The position numbers were made by a program, and so were the translations under genes. From contig NZ_CP025572.1 of assembly GCF_018336975.1 (NCBI RefSeq), positions 508,221 through 572,220 of the forward strand: 64,000 nt of DNA, given 5' to 3'. This stretch comes from Marinomonas sp. CT5. GTDB lineage: Bacteria; Pseudomonadota; Gammaproteobacteria; Pseudomonadales; Marinomonadaceae. Below the pieces are notes generated by a model. It searched no databases. It was not told the DNA's origin and saw nothing but the letters and a program-made list of their open reading frames with translations. Positions 28,012 to 36,652 of the stretch are shown in pieces (the first letter of the stretch is position 1; each line of letters starts with the position of its first letter).

Positions 28012-28248
28012 ATGTCTCGCGTATGTCAAGTTACTGGGAAGCGTCCTGTTACAGGTAACAACGTTTCTCACTCAAAACGCCGTACTAAGCGTCGTTTTCT
28101 TCCTAACCTTCACTGGCACCGTTTTTGGGTCGAAGGTGAAAACCGCTACATCCGTTTACGTGTATCTTCTAAAGGTATGCGTATTATCGATAAAAAAGGT
28201 ATTGAATCAGTTCTTGCTGAAATTCGTGCCAACGGCGAAAAAGTATAA
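28012..28248 (+). CDS. rpmB: 50S ribosomal protein L28
   Basis: A 78-residue ribosomal protein with the family start [20 protein letters not shown] and the internal [12 protein letters not shown] and [21 protein letters not shown] text (here [16 protein letters not shown]). It binds 23S rRNA. It is followed after 11 bp by rpmG, the usual gammaproteobacterial rpmBG pair, then mutM. Length matches E. coli L28. Confidence 0.97.
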   Translation: MSRVCQVTGKRPVTGNNVSHSKRRTKRRFLPNLHWHRFWVEGENRYIRLRVSSKGMRIIDKKGIESVLAEIRANGEKV

Positions 28249-28259
28249 GGATCTGAATC

Positions 28260-28430
28260 ATGGCTTCTAAAGGCGCTCGCGATTTAATTCGCATGGTATC
28301 TTCTGCTGGTACTGGTCACTTTTACACAACTGACAAGAACAAGCGAAATACTCCTGACAAACTTGAAATGAAAAAGTTTGATCCAGTTGTACGTAAGCAC
28401 GTTATGTATAAAGAAGCGAAAATTAAATAA
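28260..28430 (+). CDS. rpmG: 50S ribosomal protein L33
   Basis: A 56-residue protein, starting ATG 28260 with AAGGA 9 nt upstream. The sequence [20 protein letters not shown] continues with [21 protein letters not shown] and [15 protein letters not shown]. It has no cysteine pairs, so it is the zinc-independent (C-minus) type of L33. It is co-transcribed with rpmB and followed by a strong terminator. Confidence 0.97.
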   Translation: MASKGARDLIRMVSSAGTGHFYTTDKNKRNTPDKLEMKKFDPVVRKHVMYKEAKIK

Positions 28431-28450
28431 TTTTCGGTCTTTGTCAAAAG

Positions 28451-28477
28451 GAACCGACTCAGTGAGTCGGTTTTTTT
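28451..28477 (+). terminator. terminator after rpmBG
   Basis: AACCGACTC (28452-28460), loop AGT and GAGTCGGTT (28464-28472), followed by a run of T. A classical factor-independent terminator 21 bp after rpmG. Confidence 0.92.
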
Positions 28478-28595
28478 GTATCTAATAGAAACACCTTGTT
28501 CATTTGGTCAAAATTTTCGTTAGCAACTTGTTGCTGTGCTTTTTTTCGTTTACTCAGTCTTGCCTGGGTGTATTTAGCTATCATTGAGGTCAACC

Positions 28596-29414
28596 ATGCC
28601 TGAATTACCAGAAGTGGAAACCACATTGCGTGGTATCGAACCTAAACTAGTTGGGCGTACACTTGCTCGAGTCGATATTCGACAGCCTAAGTTGCGTTGG
28701 TTAATCACACCAGAATTAAGTTCGGAAGTAGTCGGAGAGAAAATCACCCATCTTTCTCGTCGAGGTAAATACATTGGTATTCATACTGCAAAAGGTACCT
28801 TAATTATTCACCTTGGTATGTCGGGGAGTTTGTATTTCGTGCCAGCCGATACGCCACCTTTATTTCATGATCACGTGGATTTTTGCTTTGCCGACGATGA
28901 TGTATGGCTAAGGTATACTGATCCACGCCGTTTTGGCGCCATTTTGTGGACAAAGGAAGATTGGAACGAGCATGAGCTTATCAAACACTTAGGGCCGGAG
29001 CCGCTCTCTGAGCTTTTTAATGCCGATATGCTGTATGCCAGAGCGAAGGGTCGAAAAGTCCCGATTAAGACATTTATCATGGACAGTAAGGTGGTAGTGG
29101 GTGTCGGAAATATTTATGCAAATGAAGCCTTATTTAAGGCAGGTATTCGTCCTGATCGTTTAGCGGGTAAGATTAGTAAAGTGCGTTTAGCTCGCTTAGT
29201 TGAGTGCATTAAAGTGGTGCTCGCGGCTGCCATTAAACAGGGCGGGACAACGCTAAAAGATTTTGTTGGCGGTGATGGTAAGCCTGGTTACTTTAAGCAA
29301 GAGCTTGCTGTTTATGGTCGAGCCGACAAAGCCTGTATCGTTTGTCAAACACCACTAAAAGAAATCCGTCAAGCTCAGAGAAGTACGGTTTTCTGCACAA
29401 AGTGCCAATCATGA
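28596..29414 (+). CDS. mutM: formamidopyrimidine-DNA glycosylase MutM
   Basis: A 272-residue base-excision repair enzyme that removes oxidised purines such as 8-oxoguanine and cuts the backbone. ATG 28596 (GAGG 6 nt upstream) gives MPELPEVETTLRG, so that Pro after Met removal is the catalytic N-terminus and Glu is next. Other features are HLGMSGSLYF, the Asn in VGNIYANEALF and the C-terminal zinc finger CIVCQTPL...FCTKC. Length is normal. It follows rpmBG but is separated by a terminator and has its own upstream region. Confidence 0.96.
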   Translation: MPELPEVETTLRGIEPKLVGRTLARVDIRQPKLRWLITPELSSEVVGEKITHLSRRGKYIGIHTAKGTLIIHLGMSGSLYFVPADTPPLFHDHVDFCFADDDVWLRYTDPRRFGAILWTKEDWNEHELIKHLGPEPLSELFNADMLYARAKGRKVPIKTFIMDSKVVVGVGNIYANEALFKAGIRPDRLAGKISKVRLARLVECIKVVLAAAIKQGGTTLKDFVGGDGKPGYFKQELAVYGRADKACIVCQTPLKEIRQAQRSTVFCTKCQS

Positions 29415-29429
29415 TTGGCACTTTATTTT
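29401..29429 (+). terminator. terminator overlapping the mutM stop codon
   Basis: AGTGCCAAT (29401-29409) and ATTGGCACT (29414-29422) form a perfect 9-bp stem with a 4-nt CATG loop, followed by TTATTTT. The stop TGA (29412-29414) lies in the loop and stem, so the ribosome and the hairpin compete. Confidence 0.8.
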
Positions 29430-29598
29430 CCACATGAGAATGGCGGCATAAGAATTGCTATTTATTACTGTGAATGAAAGAGTTAACGACATCGCCATTG
29501 ATGAAAAAGTTTTTTTATCAGTGATATGAGTAAAAATGTTGCTTAAAATGTGCAGATTACATTGCGGTATTCTGCTAATCGGTTTATTTTTGACCAGT

Positions 29599-29620
29599 TA
29601 GGCAAGGTTTATAATGCCTA
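29599..29620. promoter_or_regulatory. candidate promoter -10 with overlapping inverted repeat upstream of the nucleoside operon
   Basis: A perfect -10 box TATAAT (29610-29615) lies about 37 bp upstream of the binding-protein start. No good -35 is seen at the ideal distance. The arms TAGGCA (29599-29604) and TGCCTA (29615-29620) flank and overlap the -10, so a repressor could act here. No regulator is linked. Confidence 0.45.
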
Positions 29621-29651
29621 GATTACATTACATATATTAAGAGGAATTGGA

Positions 29652-30644
29652 ATGAAAGCTGTCTTTCTTGCATCTGTTACAGCGCTTGCTATCTCATCAA
29701 CCATAGCTCACGCTGCGTCAGGGCCAGCGGTGGTGTATGACCAAGCGGGTAAATTCGACAAATCTTTTAACGAAGGCGTGGCGAATGGCGTAAAAAAATA
29801 CACAGATGAGACGGGCGTTCAAGTTCGTGAATTTGAACCGAAAAACGAAGCTCAGGTAGAACAAGGTCTTCGTCGTCTTGCTAAACGTGGTTATTCTCCA
29901 ATTGTTACAGTTGGCTTTAACATGACTTCCGCTGTTGAGAAAGTCGCTAAAGATTTCCCTAAAATCAACTTCACAACTATTGATGGTGTTATCGACCTTC
30001 CAAACGTACAGTCAGTTGTTTTTAAAGAGCAAGAAGGTTCGTTCCTTGTTGGTGCTTTGGCAGCGATGAAGTCTAAAACTGACACAGTGGGCTTTGTTGG
30101 TGGTATGGACATTCCTCTTGTTCGTAAGTTTGGGTGCGGCTACGAGCAAGGCGCGAAATACGTAACGCCAAATGCGAAAGTGCTACAAAATATGATTGGC
30201 TCTACTGGTGCAGCTTTTAACGACCCAACAAAAGGTTCCGAATTGGCTAAGAGCCAGTTCTCACAAGGTGCTGACGTTGTTTTCGCGGCGGCAGGCGGTT
30301 CAGGTATCGGTGTATACCAAGCGGCTAAAGACGAAGGCAAGTACGCTATCGGTGTTGACTCTAACCAAAACCACATCCAACCGGGCACTATGTTAACGTC
30401 CATGGTAAAACGTGTTGATGAAGCGGCATTTAAGACTTACGAAGATGCTGCGGCTGGTAAGTGGAAATCAGGTTTAGTTGTGCTTGGTTTGTCAGATGGT
30501 GGTATCGATTGGGCGCTGGATAAAAATAACGCTAGCTTGATCACCGAAGACATGAAAGCGAAAATGAAAGACATTCGTGCAAAAATTGTCAGTGGTGACA
30601 TTAAAGTTCACGATTACATGTCAGACAACACTTGTAACTACTAA
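29652..30644 (+). CDS. BMP-family nucleoside ABC transporter, substrate-binding protein
   Basis: A 330-residue periplasmic protein with a signal peptide (about residues 1-21, ending AHA). It belongs to the BMP/Med family: GPAVVYDQAGKFDKSFNEG, TVGFNMTSAVEKVAKDFP, GFVGGMDIPLV, FAAAGGSGIGVYQAAK and GVDSNQNHIQPG are the typical ligand-cleft segments. BMP proteins bind purine or pyrimidine nucleosides. A long hairpin-terminator follows immediately. The cytidine deaminase at the end of the operon points to nucleoside uptake. No lipobox Cys was seen, so it is a soluble periplasmic form. Confidence 0.92.
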   Translation: MKAVFLASVTALAISSTIAHAASGPAVVYDQAGKFDKSFNEGVANGVKKYTDETGVQVREFEPKNEAQVEQGLRRLAKRGYSPIVTVGFNMTSAVEKVAKDFPKINFTTIDGVIDLPNVQSVVFKEQEGSFLVGALAAMKSKTDTVGFVGGMDIPLVRKFGCGYEQGAKYVTPNAKVLQNMIGSTGAAFNDPTKGSELAKSQFSQGADVVFAAAGGSGIGVYQAAKDEGKYAIGVDSNQNHIQPGTMLTSMVKRVDEAAFKTYEDAAAGKWKSGLVVLGLSDGGIDWALDKNNASLITEDMKAKMKDIRAKIVSGDIKVHDYMSDNTCNY

Positions 30645-30654
30645 GTTACATCAT

Positions 30655-30693
30655 AAAACAGTTATCTATATTGTATAGGTAACTGTTTTTTTT
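30655..30693 (+). terminator. intra-operon hairpin after the BMP gene
   Basis: AAAACAGTTATCTATA (30655-30670), a 3-nt loop, and TATAGGTAACTGTTTT (30674-30689) form a 16-bp stem with one G-T pair, running into a T-rich tract. It lies between the binding protein and the ATPase gene. Confidence 0.85.
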
Positions 30694-30736
30694 GCTCTAG
30701 TGTGTTCCATTTTAAGCAGATGAATTACTTTTAGAT

Positions 30737-32293
30737 ATGACGAATAAAACAATGCCATACGCAATTGAATTGCGAGACATCAGTAAACGTTTTGGTGCGG
30801 TTCAGGCCAATAAAGACATTTGCTTACAAGTTCCGGCTGGCACGATTCACGGTATTATTGGTGAAAATGGCGCGGGTAAATCTACTTTGATGAGTATCAT
30901 TTATGGCTTTTATGAAGCCGATACTGGGCATATTGAAGTGGATGGTAAACGCGTTGAAATTCGTAGCTCTCAGGATGCGATTAATGCAGGCATAGGTATG
31001 GTACACCAGCATTTCATGCTGGTAGAAAATTTTAGTGTTCTTGAGAACGTTATCTTAGGTGCAGAAGGTGGTGCAGTACTGAAAAAAGGCATTGGCGCTG
31101 CACGTGTAGAATTGCAACGTTTAGCTCATGAATACAGTTTAGATATTGATGTAGACGCAATCGTAGAGGATCTACCGGTTGGTTTACAGCAGCGTGTTGA
31201 GATACTAAAAGCGCTGTACCGCGGTGCTCGTATTCTTATCTTGGATGAGCCCACAGGTGTATTGACACCACAAGAAGCAGACCATCTGTTTCGTATCCTA
31301 AAAGCGCTCAAAGATCAGGGCGTTACCGTTTTGTTAATTACTCATAAGTTGCGTGAAATCATGGCTTCCACTGATAATGTATCAGTGATGCGCCAAGGTG
31401 AAATGGTCGCTCACCGTGAAACGACTCAAACCAGTAAGGAAGATTTGGCGGAATTGATGGTGGGCAAAAAAGTCCGTCTTACTGTCGATAAAGATGAAGC
31501 GAAGCCAAGTGATGTTTTACTGTCTGCGAAAAATTTGTCTCAGTTCGATAGCCAAGGTGTTAAGCGTCTAAAGAATGTCAGTTTAGAGCTGCGTGCCGGT
31601 GAGATCCTAGGGATCGCAGGCGTATCCGGTAATGGTCAGAGCGAATTGTTAAATGTCCTTTCAGGTATCTCGTCCATGGACGAAGGAGAGATCCATTTCG
31701 CCGGACAAGTGATCACATCGGCAGCCCCAAAAGATGCGGCGCAGATGCGCGATCTAAAAATGGCGCATGTTCCTGAGGATCGCCATAAAATGGGCTTAGT
31801 AACAGGCTTCGAAGCCTATGAAGCGGCGGTGTTGGGTTACCATAATTCTCAGGATTACAACGGAAAAATCCTGATGAACCGCAAAGCCATGCTTGATGAA
31901 TGCAACGAGCGTATGGCCGCGTGGGACGTACGTCCACCAAACCCTCACCTAAAAACGGCGAATTTTTCTGGTGGTAATCAGCAAAAAATCGTTATTGCCC
32001 GTGAAGTTGAGCAAAACCCAGAAGTGTTATTGATTGGCCAGCCTACCCGTGGCGTTGATATTGGCGCAATTGAAAACATTCACGAACAAATTGTAAAACT
32101 AAGAGATTCAGGTAAAGCCATTTTACTTGTGTCTGTTGAATTGGATGAAATTATGGCACTGAGTGATCGCATTATTGTGATGTTTGATGGTGCGGTTGTT
32201 GGCGAACTTGATGCAAAAGACGCTGATGAGCAAACCTTAGGCTTGATGATGGCGAATGCCTATAACGAAGAGCAAGAAGGGGTATCCGCATGA
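30737..32293 (+). CDS. nucleoside ABC transporter ATP-binding protein (double NBD)
   Basis: A 518-residue protein with two ABC domains fused, as in the RbsA/YufO group. The first has Walker A GENGAGKST, signature-like LPVGLQQRVEIL and Walker B ILILDEPTGVLTP. The second has a degenerate Walker A, GVSGNGQSE (no Lys), and signature FSGGNQQKIVIARE with GQPTRGVDIGAI, the usual pattern for BMP transporters, where only one site may hydrolyse ATP. It energises the two permeases downstream, and its stop overlaps the start of the first permease by 4 bp. Confidence 0.92.
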   Translation: MTNKTMPYAIELRDISKRFGAVQANKDICLQVPAGTIHGIIGENGAGKSTLMSIIYGFYEADTGHIEVDGKRVEIRSSQDAINAGIGMVHQHFMLVENFSVLENVILGAEGGAVLKKGIGAARVELQRLAHEYSLDIDVDAIVEDLPVGLQQRVEILKALYRGARILILDEPTGVLTPQEADHLFRILKALKDQGVTVLLITHKLREIMASTDNVSVMRQGEMVAHRETTQTSKEDLAELMVGKKVRLTVDKDEAKPSDVLLSAKNLSQFDSQGVKRLKNVSLELRAGEILGIAGVSGNGQSELLNVLSGISSMDEGEIHFAGQVITSAAPKDAAQMRDLKMAHVPEDRHKMGLVTGFEAYEAAVLGYHNSQDYNGKILMNRKAMLDECNERMAAWDVRPPNPHLKTANFSGGNQQKIVIAREVEQNPEVLLIGQPTRGVDIGAIENIHEQIVKLRDSGKAILLVSVELDEIMALSDRIIVMFDGAVVGELDAKDADEQTLGLMMANAYNEEQEGVSA

Positions 32294-33387
32294 GTCAGGC
32301 AAAAGTACCTGCTTGGGTGAATATCGCCCTCATTCCTATGCTCAATATTGCATTGGCGTTTATTGTTTCTGGACTCGTCATTCTGGCCATTGGTGAGAAC
32401 CCGATTGAAGCGGCTGGCTATTTGATCTTCGGCGCATTTGGATACGATGAAGGGATAGGTTATACGCTTTATTATGCCACCAACCTTATTTTCACTGGGT
32501 TGGCCGTATCTGTCGCTTTTAAAGGCGGATTATTCAATATCGGTGGTGAAGGTCAGGCATACATTGGCGGTTTAGGTGTGGGTTTGATCTGTTTGTCTTT
32601 GGACCATACGATGCCATTTTACGTGATCGCACCTTTGGCTGTAATTGGCTCGGCCATCTTTGGTGCCGCATGGGCGTATATTCCAGCGTATCTACAAGCT
32701 CGTCGTGGTAGCCATATTGTTATCACTACCATCATGTTCAACTTTATTGCCTCTTCGTTAATGGTTTACCTGATCGTAAACTGGTTAAAAGAAGATGGGC
32801 GTATGGCGCCAAACAGCCGAACTTTTGAAGAAAACGCTTGGCTTCCATACTTGCATGAACTGCTTTCTCCGCTTGGTATCGATATCGGTGATTCTCCACT
32901 TAACCTAGCTTTTATTTGGGCTTTGTTATGTTGTGTGTTTGTGTGGGGATTGATTTGGCATACCCGTTGGGGCTATCAGCTGCGTACTCTAGGTACGAAC
33001 CCAACAGCGGCACGCTATGCGGGTATTGATACGGCGAAAGTGACGATTTGGGCGATGTTGATTTCTGGTGGTTTGGCCGGTTTTGTTGGTCTTAATGAAA
33101 TCATGGGCGTGAACCATAACCTATTGCTTAACTTTACTGCTGGCTATGGTTTTGCTGGTATCGCAGTGGCTTTGATGGGGCGTAATCACCCAATTGGTAT
33201 TATCTTAGCGGCTACGCTGTTCGGTGCCTTGTATCAAGGCGGTGCTGAGCTGGCTTTTGAAATTCCAACGATTACACCTGAAATTGTCGTGGTGATTCAA
33301 GGTTTGGTTATTTTGTTCTCTGGTGCGCTTGAGCATATGCTTAAAGATCGTATCGAAGGCTTTTTTATTCGCAGAGCGGTCGCGTAG
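32290..33387 (+). CDS. nucleoside ABC transporter permease 1 (YufP-like)
   Basis: A 365-residue inner-membrane permease with about ten membrane helices, starting in an ATGA overlap with the ATPase. The family hallmark is GLFNIGGEGQAYIGGLG (about residues 79-95), and RTLGTNPTAARYAGID is the cytoplasmic coupling region. It forms a heterodimer with the next permease. Length and order match BMP-type nucleoside operons such as yufNOPQ. Confidence 0.9.
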   Translation: MSQAKVPAWVNIALIPMLNIALAFIVSGLVILAIGENPIEAAGYLIFGAFGYDEGIGYTLYYATNLIFTGLAVSVAFKGGLFNIGGEGQAYIGGLGVGLICLSLDHTMPFYVIAPLAVIGSAIFGAAWAYIPAYLQARRGSHIVITTIMFNFIASSLMVYLIVNWLKEDGRMAPNSRTFEENAWLPYLHELLSPLGIDIGDSPLNLAFIWALLCCVFVWGLIWHTRWGYQLRTLGTNPTAARYAGIDTAKVTIWAMLISGGLAGFVGLNEIMGVNHNLLLNFTAGYGFAGIAVALMGRNHPIGIILAATLFGALYQGGAELAFEIPTITPEIVVVIQGLVILFSGALEHMLKDRIEGFFIRRAVA

Positions 33388-33396
33388 GGGAAAACT

Positions 33397-34365
33397 ATGT
33401 TTGAAACATTGATACTTATGTTGGACGCGACAATGCGCGTTTCTACGCCGCTTATTTTTGCTGCGTTAGCTGGCTTATATTCTGAGCGTGCGGGTATTGT
33501 TGATATCGGTCTAGAAGGGAAAATTTTAGGCAGTGCGTTTGCGGCGGCTGCAGCGGCGGCGGTATTTGGCTCTGCTTGGATCGGCTTGTGTTTTGGTGTG
33601 TTGGCTTCTGTTTGCTTGGCGCTGATTCATGGTTTTGCTTGTATCACTCACCGTGGTGATCACATCGTCTCTGGTGTGGCAATCAATACCATTGTGGCTG
33701 GTTTGACGGTTACCTTGTCGATGTATTGGTTTGGTATGGGAGGACAAACCCCTGCCTTATCTGGCGACGCTCGCTTCTTAGACATTACTTTCCCATTTGC
33801 GGATGCGCTAGAAAGTGTGCCGGTTATCGGGCAGATCTATTCAAACCTATTGAGTGGCCATAACATTCTGGTGTACTTGGCTTTTGCTATGGTGCCTGTG
33901 ACTTACTGGGTGGTTTATAAAACCCGCTTTGGTTTGCGTCTTCGTGCCGTGGGTGAGAATCCTCATGCGGTCGATACAGCGGGTATTTCGGTGTCTTTCA
34001 TTCGTTACCGTGCGTTAATTATTTGTGGCATCTTGTGTGGCTTTGCTGGCGCATATCTGTCTACCGCTCATAACGCAGGCTTCTTGAAAGACATGAGTGC
34101 GGGTAAAGGTTATATGGCTTTGGCGGCACTGATCTTTGGTAAATGGCGTCCTGTTCCTGTCTTGCTTGCTTGTTTGCTGTTTGGTTTCTTGGACGCCGTG
34201 GCCATTCGCATGCAAGGTGTGGTGATTCCGGGGATTGGCGAAGTGCCTGTTCAAGCCATCGAAGTCTTGCCTTACGTATTAACTGTGTTGTTATTAGCTG
34301 GCTTTATCGGCAAAGCAATTGGGCCAAAAGCGATTGGCCGACCCTATGTGAAAGAGCGGGCATAG
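33397..34365 (+). CDS. nucleoside ABC transporter permease 2 (YufQ-like)
   Basis: A 322-residue permease, 9 bp after the first. It carries SERAGIVDIGLEGKILGSAF (about residues 29-48), the partner motif to that of permease 1, and the coupling loop RLRAVGENPHAVDTAGI. About eight or nine membrane helices are visible. The C-terminal helices (KGYMALAALIFGKWRP) match the family. A stretch rich in alanine codons encodes AFAAAAAAAVFG in the second helix. Confidence 0.9.
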   Translation: MFETLILMLDATMRVSTPLIFAALAGLYSERAGIVDIGLEGKILGSAFAAAAAAAVFGSAWIGLCFGVLASVCLALIHGFACITHRGDHIVSGVAINTIVAGLTVTLSMYWFGMGGQTPALSGDARFLDITFPFADALESVPVIGQIYSNLLSGHNILVYLAFAMVPVTYWVVYKTRFGLRLRAVGENPHAVDTAGISVSFIRYRALIICGILCGFAGAYLSTAHNAGFLKDMSAGKGYMALAALIFGKWRPVPVLLACLLFGFLDAVAIRMQGVVIPGIGEVPVQAIEVLPYVLTVLLLAGFIGKAIGPKAIGRPYVKERA

Positions 34366-34366
34366 A

Positions 34367-34777
34367 GTGGCTGATGTGAAGCAGAGTACTGAGCTGCTTG
34401 AGATGGCAACAGAAGCGATGAATAAAGCCTATGTGCCTTATTCTCGCTTTCAAGTTGGCGCTGCGATTCTAACGGCGAATGGCCAAGTGTATTCTGGTTG
34501 TAACGTAGAAAACGCCGCTTTTCCTGAAGGAACTTGTGCGGAAGCGGGTGCGATTGCATCCATGGTATTGGGTGGCGAAACGCAGATCAAAGATATTTAT
34601 GTGATTGGAAATGGCGATGCTTTGGTCACACCGTGTGGTGGTTGTCGTCAGAAAATTCGCGAGTTCGCTTCTGCAGATACCCAGATCCACATATGTGGTG
34701 CTGAAGGCGTGAGAAAATCCTTCACCATGAATGAGTTGTTGCCTTATTCATTTGGCCCTGAAAATTTAGAGCAATAA
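34367..34777 (+). CDS. cdd: cytidine deaminase
   Basis: A 136-residue zinc enzyme converting cytidine and deoxycytidine to uridine and deoxyuridine. It starts at GTG 34367, one base after the permease stop, so coupling is likely. The zinc and catalytic motifs are CNVENAAFPEGTCAEAGAI (C-A-E with catalytic Glu) and TPCGGCRQKIREF (two Cys ligands), the short tetrameric type. Its position in the nucleoside transporter operon indicates that imported cytidine is used as a nutrient or salvaged. Confidence 0.95.
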   Translation: MADVKQSTELLEMATEAMNKAYVPYSRFQVGAAILTANGQVYSGCNVENAAFPEGTCAEAGAIASMVLGGETQIKDIYVIGNGDALVTPCGGCRQKIREFASADTQIHICGAEGVRKSFTMNELLPYSFGPENLEQ

Positions 34778-34814
34778 CCTTGTTCGCATTTCTTGGTTGA
34801 AATATAACGTTAAT

Positions 34815-34840
34815 AAAAACCACCTTCGGGTGGTTTTTTT
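34815..34840. terminator. bidirectional terminator between cdd and the AbrB-like gene
   Basis: AACCACC (34818-34824), loop TTCG and GGTGGTT (34829-34835) with T-rich sequence on both strands. It serves cdd (+) and probably the convergent gene (-) whose stop codon adjoins it. Confidence 0.9.
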
Positions 34841-35939
34841 ATGGAGTTTGTTTGTGGTCTTTGGCTGTTTCATTCCTTGAAAGCCAGCGGGCGAGCATAG
34901 GCCCCGCTAGTAATACCAACAAAAATCGAGCAACCTGCATCGCCATTACAAAGGACACATCCGCATTGGTTGAAGCTGCGATAATGGCCACCGAGTCAGC
35001 TCCACCTGGGCTGGTGGCTAAAAAAGCAGTAAGCGGGTCTATATCGGCAAATAGAATCAACAGTACGGCCAAGCAGGCATTAATCGAAATCAACGCCAGA
35101 ATCGCTCCTAGGACGTGAGGGAAGACATACCAAGCGTGTTTTAGAACTGCGCGGGTAAAACGAAAACCTATGCTCCAACCTAAGATGGCAAAGCTGATGG
35201 CGAGGCACCACTGGGGTAAGACGATAGGCAGTATGCCAGAAAACTTAATGACCAAACCTACAGCCAATGAAAGCAGTAATGGGCCACTGGGAAGGCGTAG
35301 TCTTACTCCCACAATGGTCGCTAAAGCAATGATGCTGAGTGTAATGGCAAACCCAGACCATGAGGAAACGCCAAGCCAGTCTATTGCTACAGCGGCTGAG
35401 CCATCGACATGAAACACGGTAGCCACAATGGTGGCGGCAACAGCACAGCAAGCCACACGCAAATATTGCATGAAGGCCACCAGCCGCATATCGGCTCCAT
35501 AGGACTCAGACATAACCGTCATGGCTGCGGCAGCACCCGGTGAAGATCCCCAAATGGCTGTTGTGCCAGGCAATAACCGACTCCGACTCAGTAACCACCC
35601 TAAGAAGCTTGACGCGACAATAGTGGATACTGTGCCAATCAGGAATAGGGGCCACTCCAGAGAGATTTTAGCAAAGACGGCAAGTGGGAGGCTGTTTGCT
35701 ATCATCATGCCCACCATGCCTTGTGCCATCAAAAAAGTTGGTTTTGGCAAAGCGATGCCAGCACCACTAATTGCCATACTAATGGCCATGATCATGGGGC
35801 CAAGTAGCAGTGCCGCCGGTATATGGGCTAATTCAAACAGAACAACAAGCAGAAAAGAGCCTATAAGTAAGACGATAAAGCGCCAAATAACGGGCCAGCT
35901 TGAGAGTGGTGGGAAATGTTTAGTAAAAAATGAAGCCAT
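34839..35939 (-). CDS. AbrB-family (PF05145) membrane protein
   Basis: A 366-residue integral membrane protein with about ten helices in two related halves. Motifs such as GSSPGAAAAMTVMSESYGAD (first half) and ATSPGGADSVAIIAAS (second half) are the duplicated signature of the family often annotated as 'AbrB' or 'ammonia monooxygenase'. It is not a DNA-binding AbrB; the name is historical. A transport role is likely but the substrate is unknown. It is monocistronic and convergent with cdd. Confidence 0.82.
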   Translation of the reverse strand: MASFFTKHFPPLSSWPVIWRFIVLLIGSFLLVVLFELAHIPAALLLGPMIMAISMAISGAGIALPKPTFLMAQGMVGMMIANSLPLAVFAKISLEWPLFLIGTVSTIVASSFLGWLLSRSRLLPGTTAIWGSSPGAAAAMTVMSESYGADMRLVAFMQYLRVACCAVAATIVATVFHVDGSAAVAIDWLGVSSWSGFAITLSIIALATIVGVRLRLPSGPLLLSLAVGLVIKFSGILPIVLPQWCLAISFAILGWSIGFRFTRAVLKHAWYVFPHVLGAILALISINACLAVLLILFADIDPLTAFLATSPGGADSVAIIAASTNADVSFVMAMQVARFLLVLLAGPMLARWLSRNETAKDHKQTP

Positions 35940-36200
35940 TTCTAGTGGTTAAGATCCGTCTGCGTGCATGTCAAAAAGTATACCTCAATCGCTTTGCTCT
36001 GATTGATCTTTAATGGTGATAGTAAGCATATTTTAAGCTTATGCTGCCAGTGTTGTGTGTTAATTTTTTAAAATATGAAAAGATACTCTACAAGACTGAC
36101 AAGACCCTGACGGATGTTGCATTAACTTGCGTTTGTTGAAGCGTAGGATCTGCTAAGATGACGGCCGATTGAAAACTTGCTTACAGGAAAAGTAAAAACA

Positions 36201-36584
36201 ATGCGAAAAATCAGTATCTTATGTTGTGTGATCTTATCTCTTTTTTTAACCGCTTGTGCAAGTGGCCCAATCAGCCGCTCGGATGCGGTTGGGTTCGAAG
36301 AGAGCGGTGGTGCCAGTTACTACGCGAATAAGTATCAAGGACGTAAAACCGCTAGCGGTGAAAGGTTTAATCAAAAAGCCATGACCGCCGCGCACAAACG
36401 TCTGCCTTTTGGTACTAAGGTAAAAGTCACCAATGTAGATAATGGCAAAAGTGTCGTGGTGCGAGTTAATGACCGAGGGCCATTTGTCAGTGGCCGAATT
36501 ATTGACCTAAGTAAATCGGCTTTTGAGCGTATTGGTAACACACGTCATGGGGTTATCGAGGTAGAAATTGAAGTGTTGCGTTAA
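36201..36584 (+). CDS. RlpA-like septal ring lipoprotein
   Basis: A 127-residue lipoprotein from ATG 36201. The lipobox LTAC (Cys about residue 18) ends a signal peptide. The rest is one double-psi beta-barrel domain with the family signature [19 protein letters not shown] and [25 protein letters not shown]. RlpA proteins act as lytic transglycosylases that prefer denuded glycan strands, or as septal proteins. The C-terminal SPOR domain of full-length RlpA is absent, so this is a short form whose septal targeting would differ. Confidence 0.88.
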   Translation: MRKISILCCVILSLFLTACASGPISRSDAVGFEESGGASYYANKYQGRKTASGERFNQKAMTAAHKRLPFGTKVKVTNVDNGKSVVVRVNDRGPFVSGRIIDLSKSAFERIGNTRHGVIEVEIEVLR

Positions 36585-36652
36585 ATTGTTACATCAATTT
36601 TAGACTGTTTAGTTTGATTGTAAGTATTGGGAAATATAGGGGTTGAGTTTTA

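Noticed and set aside
35521..35952. Plus-strand ORF of 143 codons opposite the AbrB-like gene
   Set aside because: Antisense shadow of a membrane protein gene; no family resemblance.
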